NCBI RefSeq assembly: GCF_004297405.1
Contig: NZ_SCVC01000011.1
Location: forward strand, 186,001-250,000
From: Reyranella sp.
GTDB taxonomy: Bacteria; Pseudomonadota; Alphaproteobacteria; Reyranellales; Reyranellaceae
Reading direction: 5' to 3'
DNA length: 64,000 nt
The notes below the pieces were generated by a model. It was not told the origin of the DNA. It worked only from the letters and a program-made list of their open reading frames with translations, and did not search any database. The position numbers were made by a program, and so were the translations under genes. Shown here one piece after another: positions 52,081 through 61,714 of this stretch; the stretch's first letter is position 1; each line of letters opens with the position of its first letter.

Positions 52081-53049
52081 GTGACCTCGATCTGCGTTTT
52101 CGGTGCCGGCGCCATCGGCGGTCTGATGGCGGCCAAGCTCGAGATGGCCGGCACGCCGGTCACCGTCGTGGCGCGCGGACCGCATGGCGATGCCCTGCGG
52201 ACCAAAGGCCTGACCCTCCTGAGCGAGGGGCAGGAGACCGTCACGCGCCCGCGTGTGGCGACCGATCCGAAGGAGATCGGTCCGCAGGACTATCTGGTGC
52301 TGACGCTCAAGGCGCATTCGCTGTTGCCGGCAATGGCGCAGCTCAAGCCTTTGATTGGACCTAACACGACCATCGTGGCGGCCATCAACGGCGTGCCCTG
52401 GTGGTACACTTACAAGCTCGGTGGTGACTTTGACGGCCGGCGCATCGAGTCGGTCGATCCCGAGGGCAAGCTCACGGCAGACCTGCCGCCATCGCAGGTA
52501 TTGGGCAGCATCGTTTATCCGGCAGCCGACGTGGTCGAGCCGGGTGTAGTCGAGCATACCTATGGTGATCGCTTCTCCCTCGGTGAGCCCGACGGCAGCC
52601 GCAGCGAACGCGCGACCAGATTGTCGGAACTGCTGATCAAGGCGGGCTTCAAGGCGCCGGTGCGGCCGCGCATCCGCGACGAGCTGTGGGTCAAGCTCTG
52701 GGGCAACATGGCGTTCAATCCGCTGAGTGCGCTTACCACGGCGACCTTGGACCGGTTGATCGCCGAACCCGGTACGCATGCCGTTTGCCGCGCGCTCATG
52801 GTCGAGGGGCAGCAGGTCGCCGAGAAGCTTGGTGTGAAGTTTGCCATCGGCGTCGACAAGCGCATCGCGGGCGGCGCCGAGGTCGGCGCGCACAAGACGT
52901 CCATGCTGCAGGACCTCGAACGCGGCCGCCCACTCGAAATCGAGGCGCTGTTGGGCGCCGTGGTGGAGATGGCCGAGTGGGTCGGCGTCGACATGCCGAT
53001 CGGCCGGACCGTTCTGGCGCTGGTGCGCCAGCGCGCAGCGATGCGCTGA
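52081..53049 (+). CDS. 2-dehydropantoate 2-reductase-like protein (KPR family)
   Basis: This 322-residue protein has the NADPH motif GAGAIGGLMAAKLEMAG and the family's KLWGNMAFNPLSALTTATLD (catalytic Lys). KPR proteins reduce ketopantoate, but the family is broad and many catabolic clusters carry copies that act on other 2-oxo acids. It starts at GTG after AAGGAG, 10 bp after the ligase gene, and so is probably co-transcribed with malate synthase and the ligase. Confidence 0.85.
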   Translation: MTSICVFGAGAIGGLMAAKLEMAGTPVTVVARGPHGDALRTKGLTLLSEGQETVTRPRVATDPKEIGPQDYLVLTLKAHSLLPAMAQLKPLIGPNTTIVAAINGVPWWYTYKLGGDFDGRRIESVDPEGKLTADLPPSQVLGSIVYPAADVVEPGVVEHTYGDRFSLGEPDGSRSERATRLSELLIKAGFKAPVRPRIRDELWVKLWGNMAFNPLSALTTATLDRLIAEPGTHAVCRALMVEGQQVAEKLGVKFAIGVDKRIAGGAEVGAHKTSMLQDLERGRPLEIEALLGAVVEMAEWVGVDMPIGRTVLALVRQRAAMR

Positions 53050-53061
53050 GAGGAGGCTGGC

Positions 53062-53490
53062 ATGGACGAGAAGATCGATCTCGTCTTCGATCCCGACAAC
53101 GAGCGCGCGGCCACCTATGTGCGCGACCGCCTCTCGATGTTCAATTCGAGCCAGACGGGAAAATCCGATTACTATCCCTGCTATATCTTCCTGAAGGGCG
53201 AGAAGAACGAAACCCTTGGCGGGCTGCTGGGCTACGTCTGGGCCGACTGGCTGTTCGTCTCCATCCTATGGGTCGACGAGGCACTGCGCGGCAAAGGCCA
53301 TGCGACGCGCTTGATGGATGCCGCTGAGGATTATGCCCGCTATCGCAACTGCCATTCCGCGTATCTCGACACGCATTCATTCCAGGCTCGGCCGTTCTAC
53401 GAGAGGCGCGGCTACGAACTCTTCGCCACGCTCGACGACTTCCCGTCCGGCCACCAGAAATTCTTCCTGAAGAAGACGTTGGCAAAGTAA
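53062..53490 (+). CDS. GNAT-family N-acetyltransferase
   Basis: This 142-residue acetyltransferase has the acetyl-CoA motif WVDEALRGKGHATRLMDAAE and the closing FYERRGYELFATL. The acceptor is unknown. It follows the KPR gene by 12 bp with GAGAGGAGG ahead, so it belongs to the same run, and it is closed by a hairpin. Confidence 0.88.
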   Translation: MDEKIDLVFDPDNERAATYVRDRLSMFNSSQTGKSDYYPCYIFLKGEKNETLGGLLGYVWADWLFVSILWVDEALRGKGHATRLMDAAEDYARYRNCHSAYLDTHSFQARPFYERRGYELFATLDDFPSGHQKFFLKKTLAK

Positions 53491-53510
53491 CGAGAGGCGA
53501 AAGCCTCTCG
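53491..53510. terminator. Convergent hairpin terminator (GAAA loop)
   Basis: CGAGAGGC (53491-53498) and GCCTCTCG (53503-53510) pair perfectly around a GAAA tetraloop directly after the GNAT stop. The next gene ends facing it. Confidence 0.65.
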
Positions 53511-53515
53511 ACGCT

Positions 53516-54217
53516 TCACTCCGCGCCCTGAAGCTCGGCGCGCACGGCCGCCGAGGAGTGCGCGAAGAGAAGCCGGGCGCCGGCTTCGGCTGCGCCTGCA
53601 TCGCCAGAGCTGATCGCACGCTCGATGGCTCGCCAATCCTTGGCGGCTTCCCGGCGTCGCTCAGCCTTGAGAAAGCTCGTGGCGCGTCCCCGGATCATGC
53701 GCCAGCTGCTGATCTCCGAAAGATGTTCGTACAGCGCCGGCAGTCGGCCATTGCCGCTCGCGGCGATGAGCAGAGTCTGAGCCGCGACGGAACGCTCCGA
53801 GAAGACCTGCGCGGGTGTCTCGGAATCGGCGGCAAGCCGCTCCATCTCGTCCGTGAGTTCCGCCAGCCTCTCGCGCGGCGCCGCGGGATCGAGCGCGCAA
53901 TTGCGTGCGGCGATCGCGAGCAGGGCCGCCCGGATCTCGAACAGGTGGAAGACATCGTCCTTCGCGAAGGGCGCCACGCGCGCGCCGAAGCGCGGGATCT
54001 GCTCGACGTAGCCGAGCTTGGCCAGGGCGATCAGGGCTTCGCGTACCGTGGCACGGCTCACGGCGTGCTGCTCCGCCAGGGCGAACTCCTTCAGCCGCTC
54101 ACCGGCCGGGAGGCGGCCGGACATGATGTCCTCGAGGATCCTCTCGGCCAGGAGCTCGGGGAGCGATTTGACGGCTTTGCCGAGGGGAATCGGCGCTTGT
54201 GGGGCGGTGGGGGACAC
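53516..54217 (-). CDS. GntR-family transcriptional regulator (FCD type)
   Basis: This 233-residue regulator has an N-terminal winged helix (LLAERILEDIMSGRLPAGER, then AEQHAVSRATVREALIAL) and an all-helical FCD effector domain starting near residue 95. It diverges from the TauD-like gene, and the gap carries a palindrome with the core TTGTCAGACAA, which it should bind. A longer version of the same core precedes the sugar-type ABC importer at 15.3 kb. Confidence 0.9.
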   Translation of the reverse strand: MSPTAPQAPIPLGKAVKSLPELLAERILEDIMSGRLPAGERLKEFALAEQHAVSRATVREALIALAKLGYVEQIPRFGARVAPFAKDDVFHLFEIRAALLAIAARNCALDPAAPRERLAELTDEMERLAADSETPAQVFSERSVAAQTLLIAASGNGRLPALYEHLSEISSWRMIRGRATSFLKAERRREAAKDWRAIERAISSGDAGAAEAGARLLFAHSSAAVRAELQGAE

Positions 54218-54250
54218 GGCGCGACCCTATCACAATTTGTCAGATTGATT

Positions 54251-54263
54251 ATTGTCAGACAAT
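54251..54263. promoter_or_regulatory. GntR operator between gntR and tauD-like genes
   Basis: ATTGTC-A-GACAAT is a perfect 13-base palindrome. A degenerate second copy (TTGTCAGATTG) lies about 14 bp to its left. The core matches the site at 15336-15350. Confidence 0.6.
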
Positions 54264-54302
54264 CGACAATCGGCAATAGTGCGGTAACTGAAGGAGGAAC
54301 GC

Positions 54303-55220
54303 ATGAGCACGCTTCAGGTGAAGCCGATCGGCTACGCGCTGGGGGCCGAAGTCACCGGTGTGGATTTGCGCCGGCCGCTCGAGCCGGCCTTGAAGGACGC
54401 CATCAACGACGCTTGGCTGCGCCACCTGGTGCTGGTGTTTCCAGGCCAGGACCTCTCCACGAACGAGCAGATCGCCTTCTCGCGATGCTTCGGCGATCTC
54501 GACAAGCACGAGTTCCAGCCGCGTTACACGCACCCCGACCATCGCGAGATCCTGCTGGTCACCAACAAGCTCATCGACGGCAAGCCCTCGGACACCCGCA
54601 ATACCGGCCGCAACTGGCACACGGACCTGACCTTCACGTCGCGGCCGGCAAAGGGCGCGCTGCTGCTGTGCCGGGAGAAACCGCCGGTGGGTGGCGACAC
54701 GATGTTCGCCAACATGTATCTCGCCTACGAGACGCTGAGCCAGCGCATGCGCGCCTTCATCGACGACATGGAGGCGATCCATGACGCGTCGCTGGTCAAG
54801 GGGCTGGAGCAGCGCGATCCGGAGAAGGTCGCGGATATGAAGCGCCGCAACCCGCCGGTGGCACACAAGGTCGTCCAGACCCACCCGGAGACCGGCCGCA
54901 GGTCCTTGCTGGTTGGTCAGCGCATCCGCGGCATCATTGGCCTGTCCGATGCGGAGAGTGCGGCACTCCTGGGCTTCCTGAACGAACACGCGGAGTCGCC
55001 GGAGTTCATCTATCGCCACCGCTGGACCGTCAACGATCTGGTGATGTGGGACAATCGATGCACGCAACACATCGCCTTGCCCGATTTCGACCAGCGCCAG
55101 CCGCGCCTGATGCTGCGCTGCTCGCTCCAGGGTGAGGTGACCGGCCGCGTCCTCGAACCGGCGGCTGCGCGCACTGACGATCGCGAAGCGTTGATGCAGA
55201 TGCTCGCGGCCGTGGCCTGA
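54303..55220 (+). CDS. TauD/TfdA-family 2-oxoglutarate dioxygenase
   Basis: This 305-residue Fe(II)/2-oxoglutarate oxygenase has the iron motif NWHTDLTF (HxD, near residue 104), a distal His in RCTQHIALPDFD and the 2-oxoglutarate-binding Arg that follows. The family oxidises taurine, aryloxyacetates or sulfate esters, and which of these applies is unclear. It starts after GAAGGAGG. It sits between a GntR gene and a Bug gene, which together form an uptake and oxidation module. Confidence 0.9.
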   Translation: MSTLQVKPIGYALGAEVTGVDLRRPLEPALKDAINDAWLRHLVLVFPGQDLSTNEQIAFSRCFGDLDKHEFQPRYTHPDHREILLVTNKLIDGKPSDTRNTGRNWHTDLTFTSRPAKGALLLCREKPPVGGDTMFANMYLAYETLSQRMRAFIDDMEAIHDASLVKGLEQRDPEKVADMKRRNPPVAHKVVQTHPETGRRSLLVGQRIRGIIGLSDAESAALLGFLNEHAESPEFIYRHRWTVNDLVMWDNRCTQHIALPDFDQRQPRLMLRCSLQGEVTGRVLEPAAARTDDREALMQMLAAVA

Positions 55221-55243
55221 AAAACAAGAACCGGAGGAAACAC

Positions 55244-56236
55244 ATGACGACGAGACGTGGGCTCACGCAGGGCCTGATGGCGACTGCCGCCGCTTTGGCC
55301 GGTGGCCGCTCAGCCTTCGCGACGCCCGACTATCCGACCAAGCAGGTCAAGGTGATCGCGCCGTTTGCGCCCGGTGCCGCCACCGACACCTGCGCGCGCA
55401 TCGTCGCGCAGCGGCTGGGCGAGCGGTGGGGCAAACCCGTCATCGTCGAGAACAAGGTTGGGGCGTCCGGGTCCATTGGCGCCGCGGCGGTCGCTCAAGC
55501 GGCTCCCGATGGCCACACGCTGTTGCTGGGCACGATCGGCACGAGCGCCACCAACGCGCATCTCATGCCCAACATGCCCTACGACACGTTGAACGACTTC
55601 ACGCCGATCAGCCTTTTCGCGACGGTCGCCATGCTCGTCGTCGTTCACCCCAGTCAGCCAATCCATTCGATTGCCGAGCTGATCGCCTATGCGCAGAAGA
55701 ATCCCGGCCGTCTCAACTGTGGCACCGCGGGCATCGGCTCATCGCCACATCTCGCGGCGCTGTTGTTCGAAAGCCTGGCCAAGGTGCGCTTCGAGCATGT
55801 GGCCTATGCCGGTGTTGCGCCCATGATCCCCGACATCCTGCAGAATCGCGTGAATGTCTCCTTGGGCGATGCGAGTTCCTTCCTGCCTCATGTCCGCAGC
55901 GGAGCGTTGAGAGCGATCGGCGTCACGACCGCGACACGCTTCGAAGGCCTTCCGGACGTGCCGACGGTCGCCGAAGCCGGGGTGAAAGGCTACGAGGCTT
56001 CGGCCTGGTACGGCGTGCTGGGGCCAGCCAAGTTGCTACCGGCCGTCGTCGCCAAACTCAGCGGTGATGTCGCGGCGATTGCACGGATGCCGGAGGTCAA
56101 ACAGCAGCTCGCGCCGCTTGCCGCCACGACCGTGGGCAGCACGTCCGACGAATTCGCAGTGTTCATCCGCGCCGAATACGATCGGTGGGGAAAGCTGATC
56201 CGCGACAGTGGCGTGCAGGTGAAGAAGCCAAGCTAG
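55244..56236 (+). CDS. Bug/TctC-family solute-binding protein (copy 4)
   Basis: This 330-residue Bug protein has a signal peptide cut near SAFATP, then KQVKVIAPFAPGAATDTCAR and VENKVGASGSIGAAAVAQ. It follows the TauD-like gene by 23 bp and so probably binds the substrate or a relative of the substrate of that oxygenase. No TctAB genes are near. It ends 3 bp before the convergent uracil-DNA glycosylase gene. Confidence 0.9.
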   Translation: MTTRRGLTQGLMATAAALAGGRSAFATPDYPTKQVKVIAPFAPGAATDTCARIVAQRLGERWGKPVIVENKVGASGSIGAAAVAQAAPDGHTLLLGTIGTSATNAHLMPNMPYDTLNDFTPISLFATVAMLVVVHPSQPIHSIAELIAYAQKNPGRLNCGTAGIGSSPHLAALLFESLAKVRFEHVAYAGVAPMIPDILQNRVNVSLGDASSFLPHVRSGALRAIGVTTATRFEGLPDVPTVAEAGVKGYEASAWYGVLGPAKLLPAVVAKLSGDVAAIARMPEVKQQLAPLAATTVGSTSDEFAVFIRAEYDRWGKLIRDSGVQVKKPS

Positions 56237-56239
56237 GGC

Positions 56240-57094
56240 TTATCTCGCGCCCAGGTCTTTCAGCTTCTTGTCCACCGACAGCAGGTCCCACCAGCTTTGC
56301 CGCTTGCTGGCGGGCGTGCGCAGCAGATAGGCGGGATGGAAGGTCGGCAGCGTTGGCACCTCGGTGCCGTCGTCGAGCCGCAGCGTCGTCCACTTGCCGC
56401 GCAGGCGCGTGATGCCCTCGGTCGTGTCGAGCACGGCCTTCACGGCCGTGCCGCCGGCCAGCACCAGGAGCTTTGGCCGCGCGAGTTCGATATGGCGGCG
56501 TGTGAAGGCAAGGCAGATCGCCTGCTCGGCCAAGGTCGGCGTGCGGTTGCCGGGCGGCCGCCAGAAGAGAATGTTGGTGATATAGAGGTCGCGCTCTCGG
56601 CTCATGCCGATGGCATCGAACATGCGATCCATGAGCTGGCCGCTCACGCCGACGAACGGCTTGCCCAGCCGGTCCTCGTCGGCCCCCGGCGCCTCGCCCA
56701 CGATCATCACTGGCGAACCGATGACGCCGTCGGCGAACACCGTGTTCTTGGCGGTGCGCTTCAGCGCGCAGCCTTCGAAGGCGCGCACTGCCGCTTCGAG
56801 TTCGGCGATGCTGGTGGCCTTGCGCGCGACCTCGCGGGCGTCTTCTACGAGCTGCGGCGATTCGAGCGGCACAGGCGCGCGCGGAGGCAGGGGTGCCGTC
56901 GGGCGGATCGGTGTCGGCGCTGCAGGCGTTGCACCTGGCGCGACCATGGGGGTGACGGAGGCTGTAACGGCGACGGGCGAAGGCAAGGCAAAGCGGTCGA
57001 CCGCCTCCTCGCCAATCGCCTCGTCGAGACCCTGGTCGACGTACCAGCGCAGCAGCGCTGCTGCGGCATCGGGTGCCAGGGAGAGATCGCTCAT
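56240..57094 (-). CDS. Uracil-DNA glycosylase, family 4/5-like
   Basis: This 284-residue glycosylase has a disordered N-terminal region rich in Pro and Ala (about residues 45-80) followed by the catalytic domain, with GEAPGADEDRLGKPFVG as the water-activating motif and TFHPAYLLR near the end. Cys residues at FEGCALKRTAKN and ICLAFTRRH are in places where family 4 enzymes hold an iron-sulfur cluster. It removes uracil from DNA. It overlaps the upstream MetX-like gene by 4 bases. Confidence 0.9.
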   Translation of the reverse strand: MSDLSLAPDAAAALLRWYVDQGLDEAIGEEAVDRFALPSPVAVTASVTPMVAPGATPAAPTPIRPTAPLPPRAPVPLESPQLVEDAREVARKATSIAELEAAVRAFEGCALKRTAKNTVFADGVIGSPVMIVGEAPGADEDRLGKPFVGVSGQLMDRMFDAIGMSRERDLYITNILFWRPPGNRTPTLAEQAICLAFTRRHIELARPKLLVLAGGTAVKAVLDTTEGITRLRGKWTTLRLDDGTEVPTLPTFHPAYLLRTPASKRQSWWDLLSVDKKLKDLGAR

Positions 57095-58158
57095 GAAAGA
57101 CGCTTCAGGAAGGCCCCGAGGATCGGCGCCCACAGGGCGGCATCGGCGTGGCTCGCCATATGGCCCTTGTTGGAGGGCAGCTCCACATAGGTGACGTCGA
57201 TGCCGGCCTTGCGCATGTCGCTGACATAGGCGGGCGACAGGGCGATGTCGAACAGCTTGTCGGTCGGAGACTGCACATAGAGCACCTTGGTGCCCTTGAG
57301 CTTGTCGTAGTCGCCGGTGATGTCGATGGTGCCGATGGCCCGGCGCAGCGCGACCATCGAGTGGCCGTCGTAGATCCTCGACCAGGCTTGGGCATTGGCG
57401 CGGATCGCCGCCTCGCGGGCCTTGGGATCGGGCATGGTCTCGGCCAGGATCTCGTTCTGGCCGTAGTTCATCAGCGTCTCGAAGCGGATCTCTTCGAGAG
57501 TGCGGGCGATGCCGCCATTCTCGTAATACCAGCCGCCATTCCAGTTGGGATCCGAGGCCAGCCGCTTCTGCAGGCTCTCCAGCCGATCCAGCCCGCCCGG
57601 CGAGCGTGGCGCTGTCACCGAAGGGACGATCGCCTTCATGAAGCCGGGATAGGAGGCGGCCCACTGAAACGACTGGAAGCCGCCCATCGAGGGGCCGATC
57701 ACCGCCACCAGGCTCTTCAGTCCGAGCGAATCGACCAGGAGCTTCTGGCTGCCGACGATGTCCCGCATGGTGATGTCGGGAAAGGTCGGGCCGTAGGGCT
57801 TGCCGGTGCGCGGATCGGTGCTGTTGGGGCCCGTGCTGCCGTGCGCCGAGCCCAGCGCGTTCACGGAGACGACGAAATAACGGTCGGTGTCGACCGCCTT
57901 GCCGGGGCCGATCAGGCCGTCGAACCAGCCGGCGGAACCCTCGGGGACGCCACGTCCCTGCTTGCCGGGTGTGTTTTTGCCTGCTGCGTGATGGCTCGAC
58001 GTGTAGCCATGCACGACCAGAATAGCGTTGTCCTTGGCCGGCGAGAGCGTTCCGTACGTTTCGTACGCAAGCTCAAGGATGGGCAAAGTCTGGCCACTTT
58101 CGAGGCGATAATCGCGTGCAGAGAAGATCTTGCTCTCGATACCGGTCAACTCTGCCAC
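57091..58158 (-). CDS. MetX-like alpha/beta hydrolase
   Basis: This 355-residue protein of the homoserine acetyltransferase family has the nucleophile stretch VAVIGPSMGGFQSFQ (Ser), the Asp in SPTDKLFD and the His in SNKGHMASHAD. The opening ELAYETYGTLSP also fits. True MetX proteins have GGSMGG at the nucleophile; here it is GPSMGG, so another acyl transfer or hydrolysis reaction is possible. It starts at GTG after GAGAGGGGG. No methionine genes are next to it. Confidence 0.82.
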   Translation of the reverse strand: MAELTGIESKIFSARDYRLESGQTLPILELAYETYGTLSPAKDNAILVVHGYTSSHHAAGKNTPGKQGRGVPEGSAGWFDGLIGPGKAVDTDRYFVVSVNALGSAHGSTGPNSTDPRTGKPYGPTFPDITMRDIVGSQKLLVDSLGLKSLVAVIGPSMGGFQSFQWAASYPGFMKAIVPSVTAPRSPGGLDRLESLQKRLASDPNWNGGWYYENGGIARTLEEIRFETLMNYGQNEILAETMPDPKAREAAIRANAQAWSRIYDGHSMVALRRAIGTIDITGDYDKLKGTKVLYVQSPTDKLFDIALSPAYVSDMRKAGIDVTYVELPSNKGHMASHADAALWAPILGAFLKRLS

Positions 58159-58276
58159 GGGAATTCCCCCTCTCAGCGGGTGGCGATCCTGCCCCCGACA
58201 GGCTATCTAGAATCGAAGGATTGCCGCCCAACAGGCGCGCGTCCATCAGGAAAAGGCACTGCAGAGCGAGACAGGT

Positions 58277-59932
58277 ATGACGCGCGAGGCGATGGAATAT
58301 GACGTTGTGATCGTGGGCGGCGGTCCGGCCGGGCTGTCGGCGGCGATCCGCCTGAAGCAGCTCGCGGCAGAGCGCAATCACGAAGTGTCGGTTTGCCTGA
58401 TCGAGAAGGGCTCGGAAATCGGCGCCCATATCCTCTCGGGCGCTGTGGTCGATCCGATCGGTCTGAACGAACTCATTCCCGACTGGAAGGAGAAGGGCGC
58501 GCCGCTCGAGACCCAGGTCACCGACGACCAGTTCCTGTTCTTCACCAAGAGCGGTTCCTACCGTTTCCCCAATTTCCTGCTGCCGCGGCTGATGAACAAC
58601 CACGGCAACTACATCGTGAGCCTGGGCGACGTCTGCCGCTGGCTCGGTCAGCAGGCCGAGGCACTGGGCGTCGAGATCTATCCGGGCTTTGCCGCCGCCG
58701 AGGTCCTCTACAACGAAGACGGCTCGGTGAAGGGCGTCGCCACCGGCGACATGGGCGTCGCCAAGGACGGCACCCACAAGGACAGCTACACGCCGGGCAT
58801 GGAACTGCATGCCAAGTACACGCTGATCGGCGAGGGCGTGCGTGGTTCGCTGGCCAAGCAGCTCATGGCCAAGTTCGATCTGCGCGATGGCGTCGATCCG
58901 CAGAAGTTCGGTATCGGCATCAAGGAACTCTGGCAGGTCGATCCTGCCAACTTCCGCAAGGGCCTGGTCGTGCATTCGCAGGGCTGGCCGCTGTCGGAGA
59001 CCGGCAGCTCGGGCGGCTCGTTCATGTATCACTTTGGCGACAATCTCGTTGCCATCGGCCTCGTGGTGCATCTGTCCTACGAGAATCCCTATCTCTCACC
59101 GTTCGACGAGTTCCAGCGCTTCAAGACGCATCCCGATGTCGCCAAGTACCTGAAGGGTGGCAAGCGTTTGGTCTACGGCTCGCGCGCCATCAACGAAGGC
59201 GGCGTGCAGTCGGTGCCGAAGCTCACCTTCCCGGGTGGCGCGCTGATCGGCTGCTCCGCCGGCTTCGTCAACGTGCCACGCATCAAGGGCAGCCATAATG
59301 CCGTGAAGAGCGGCATGCTGGCGGCCGAAGCGGCCTTCGAAGCACTGGCGGCGGGCAAGACCGGCGGCGACGAGCTGATCGCCTATCCGGTGAAGCTCAA
59401 GGCGTCGTGGATCTGGAAGGATCTCGACAAGGTACGTAACGTGAAGCCCGCGCTGAAGTGGGGCACGACGCTCGGTACGCTCTATGGCGGCATGGACATG
59501 TGGCTGCACGATCTCGGCATCCGCTTGCCGTGGACCCTGCGCCATCACAAGGCAGATCATGAAACTCTGCGACCGGCGAGCGAGTTCCAGCCGATCCAGT
59601 ATCCCAAGCCTGACGGTGTGCTTTCCTTCGACAAGCTCTCCTCGGTGTTCCTGTCGAACACCAATCACGAGGAGGACCAGCCGGTTCACCTGAAGTTGCG
59701 CGATCCCTCGATCCCGATCGCGGTCAACCTGCCGCTTTATGCCGAGCCGGCACAACGCTATTGCCCGGCCGGCGTCTACGAGGTGGTGACGGCCGACAAC
59801 GGCCAGCCGCGCTTCCAGATCAACGCGCAGAACTGCGTGCACTGCAAGACGTGTGACATCAAGGATCCCGCGCAGAATATCGACTGGTCCGTGCCCGAAG
59901 GAGGCGGCGGGCCTAACTATCCCAACATGTGA
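58277..59932 (+). CDS. Electron transfer flavoprotein-ubiquinone oxidoreductase
   Basis: This 551-residue ETF-QO takes electrons from acyl-CoA dehydrogenases through ETF and passes them to ubiquinone. It has the FAD motif [15 protein letters not shown] at the N terminus, a membrane-dipping middle part and the C-terminal 4Fe-4S ferredoxin domain ([17 protein letters not shown]). Length and layout are those of the full enzyme. A TPR gene overlaps its stop. It suits the acyl-CoA-type genes elsewhere in the window. Confidence 0.94.
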   Translation: MTREAMEYDVVIVGGGPAGLSAAIRLKQLAAERNHEVSVCLIEKGSEIGAHILSGAVVDPIGLNELIPDWKEKGAPLETQVTDDQFLFFTKSGSYRFPNFLLPRLMNNHGNYIVSLGDVCRWLGQQAEALGVEIYPGFAAAEVLYNEDGSVKGVATGDMGVAKDGTHKDSYTPGMELHAKYTLIGEGVRGSLAKQLMAKFDLRDGVDPQKFGIGIKELWQVDPANFRKGLVVHSQGWPLSETGSSGGSFMYHFGDNLVAIGLVVHLSYENPYLSPFDEFQRFKTHPDVAKYLKGGKRLVYGSRAINEGGVQSVPKLTFPGGALIGCSAGFVNVPRIKGSHNAVKSGMLAAEAAFEALAAGKTGGDELIAYPVKLKASWIWKDLDKVRNVKPALKWGTTLGTLYGGMDMWLHDLGIRLPWTLRHHKADHETLRPASEFQPIQYPKPDGVLSFDKLSSVFLSNTNHEEDQPVHLKLRDPSIPIAVNLPLYAEPAQRYCPAGVYEVVTADNGQPRFQINAQNCVHCKTCDIKDPAQNIDWSVPEGGGGPNYPNM

Positions 59933-61707
59933 GACGCATGCGACGCATTCCCCTCGTGCTGCTCTCAGCAGCGCTGCTATCCGTTCTCCCGCTCGCGGGC
60001 CAGGCCCAACAGGGCAACCGGCCGCAAGCTAAGCCGTCGCAGACTCAACCCGGTGTCCGGCTCCAACCGACCTCGCTGGCGGGCCGCTACCTGGCCGCTC
60101 GCGTCGGCGAACAGGATCACGACTACGACATCGCTTCCGATCAGATGGATCAGGCGCTGGCGCTGACGCCCAACGATCCGGAAATGATCTACGCGGCCTT
60201 CCGGTTGCGCGTGTATGCCGGCCGCATCGATCAGGCCGCGCAGCTCGCGCCGGCAGTCCTTGCGACGCGTCCGGGGGACGGTTTCGCCAACCTGGTGCTG
60301 GCCGTCGAGGCGATCAAGAAGGGCGACTATCGCGGTGCCGAGCGGCAATTGGGCCGCATCGGTGCCGAGAATCAGCTCGGCGCGCTGCGTGAGTATGTGA
60401 TGGCCTGGCTGAAGGCCGGCGAGAAGGATTTTCCTGCAGCCCGTTCCTATCTCGCGCGCCTGAAGCCTGCCGCAGGCGAGCGGGCCGAAGCGCCGGCTTT
60501 GGTCATCGAGGCGCAGATCGACGAGCTGGCCGGCGACAAGGCCGCGGCCGAAGCGAAGTACCGCCGAGCCTCGACGCTCGATCGTAATGGCCTGCGCACC
60601 ACGATCGCCGTGGCCGAGGGCTTGCGCCGGCTTGGCAAGGATGCCGATGCACGCGAGTTGCTGAAGACCTATGGCGAAAAGTACAGCGACGCCGTCGTCG
60701 TCGATGCGCTGATCGCGCCCAACGCGCCGATGCCCAAGCCGCCGTCGCCGGCGTCCGGTATTGCCGAAATCCTGTTCGATATCGGCGGCATCCTGGCGGC
60801 GGATCAACGCAACCAGCGCACCGATCTGGCGCTGATCTTCTACCAGCTCGCCACCAGCCTGAAGCCCGATCAGGACTTCGCCTGGCTGATGATTGCGGGC
60901 CTCTACGAGCAGTTCAATCAGGTCCCGAAGGCTGTCACGGCGCTGGGCAAGATCGGACCGAACTCGCCGCTCTACTGGCAGGCGCGGCTGCGCACGGCGG
61001 CGCTCGATGCGCAGGAAGACAAGCTCGACCAGGCGGTCAGCCGGTTGCGCGCCCTGGTGGCGGAGAAGCCCAACCGCATCGACGCCGCGCTCACCCTGGC
61101 CGACCTGCTGCGCACCAAGGAACGCTATGCCGACGCCGTCGCTGCCTACGACACGGCGATCTCGCGCATGCGCAAGCCCGAAGAGCGTCACTGGCAGGTC
61201 TACTTCGGTCGCGGCATTGCGCTGGAGCGCACCAAGCAGTGGCCAAAGGCCGAGCTCGACATGAAGAAGGCGCTCGAGCTCTCGCCCGAGCAGCCCTATG
61301 TGCTGAACTATCTCGGCTATAGCTGGATCGACCAGGGGATGAAGCTCGAGGAAGGCATGAAGATGCTGGAGCGGGCGACTGAACTCAGGCCCGACGACGG
61401 ATCGATCACCGACAGCGTTGGTTGGGCCTTCTACCGGCTTGGTCAATACGACAAGGCCGTTGACTGGCTGGAACGGGCCACGGAGCAGAAGGGCGAGGAC
61501 CCGACGATCGCCGAGCATCTCGGCGATGCCTATTGGCATGTCGGTCGCCGGCGCGAGGCGCGCTTTCAGTGGGAGCGCGCCCTGCACCAGAAGCCCGACA
61601 AGGATCGCCTGCCGATCATCCAGGACAAGCTGGCGAACGGGCTGAGCCCGGGTAACGATAAGCCGACCGTCTACGAGAAGGCCGCCGATTCCAAGCAGGG
61701 CGGCTGA
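59929..61707 (+). CDS. Exported TPR-repeat protein
   Basis: This 592-residue protein has a signal peptide ([20 protein letters not shown], cut near GQAQQ) and at least eight tetratricopeptide repeats across the rest. Examples are [20 protein letters not shown] and [19 protein letters not shown]. It probably serves as a periplasmic or envelope scaffold. The start is either the GTG overlapping the ETF-QO stop or the ATG at 59938. It precedes ispE by 7 bp, so the three genes may be one unit. Confidence 0.87.
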   Translation: MRRMRRIPLVLLSAALLSVLPLAGQAQQGNRPQAKPSQTQPGVRLQPTSLAGRYLAARVGEQDHDYDIASDQMDQALALTPNDPEMIYAAFRLRVYAGRIDQAAQLAPAVLATRPGDGFANLVLAVEAIKKGDYRGAERQLGRIGAENQLGALREYVMAWLKAGEKDFPAARSYLARLKPAAGERAEAPALVIEAQIDELAGDKAAAEAKYRRASTLDRNGLRTTIAVAEGLRRLGKDADARELLKTYGEKYSDAVVVDALIAPNAPMPKPPSPASGIAEILFDIGGILAADQRNQRTDLALIFYQLATSLKPDQDFAWLMIAGLYEQFNQVPKAVTALGKIGPNSPLYWQARLRTAALDAQEDKLDQAVSRLRALVAEKPNRIDAALTLADLLRTKERYADAVAAYDTAISRMRKPEERHWQVYFGRGIALERTKQWPKAELDMKKALELSPEQPYVLNYLGYSWIDQGMKLEEGMKMLERATELRPDDGSITDSVGWAFYRLGQYDKAVDWLERATEQKGEDPTIAEHLGDAYWHVGRRREARFQWERALHQKPDKDRLPIIQDKLANGLSPGNDKPTVYEKAADSKQGG

Positions 61708-61714
61708 TCGCGCA

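Noticed and set aside
57095-57664. N-terminal extension of the uracil-DNA glycosylase frame to 57664
   Set aside because: The extension lies inside the MetX-like gene in another frame. The ATG at 57094 gives the normal start with a 4-base overlap.
58159-58276. Possible SAM or TPP riboswitch before the MetX-like gene
   Set aside because: A CTGAGA-like string is present, but the other conserved helices and motifs of those riboswitches are not.
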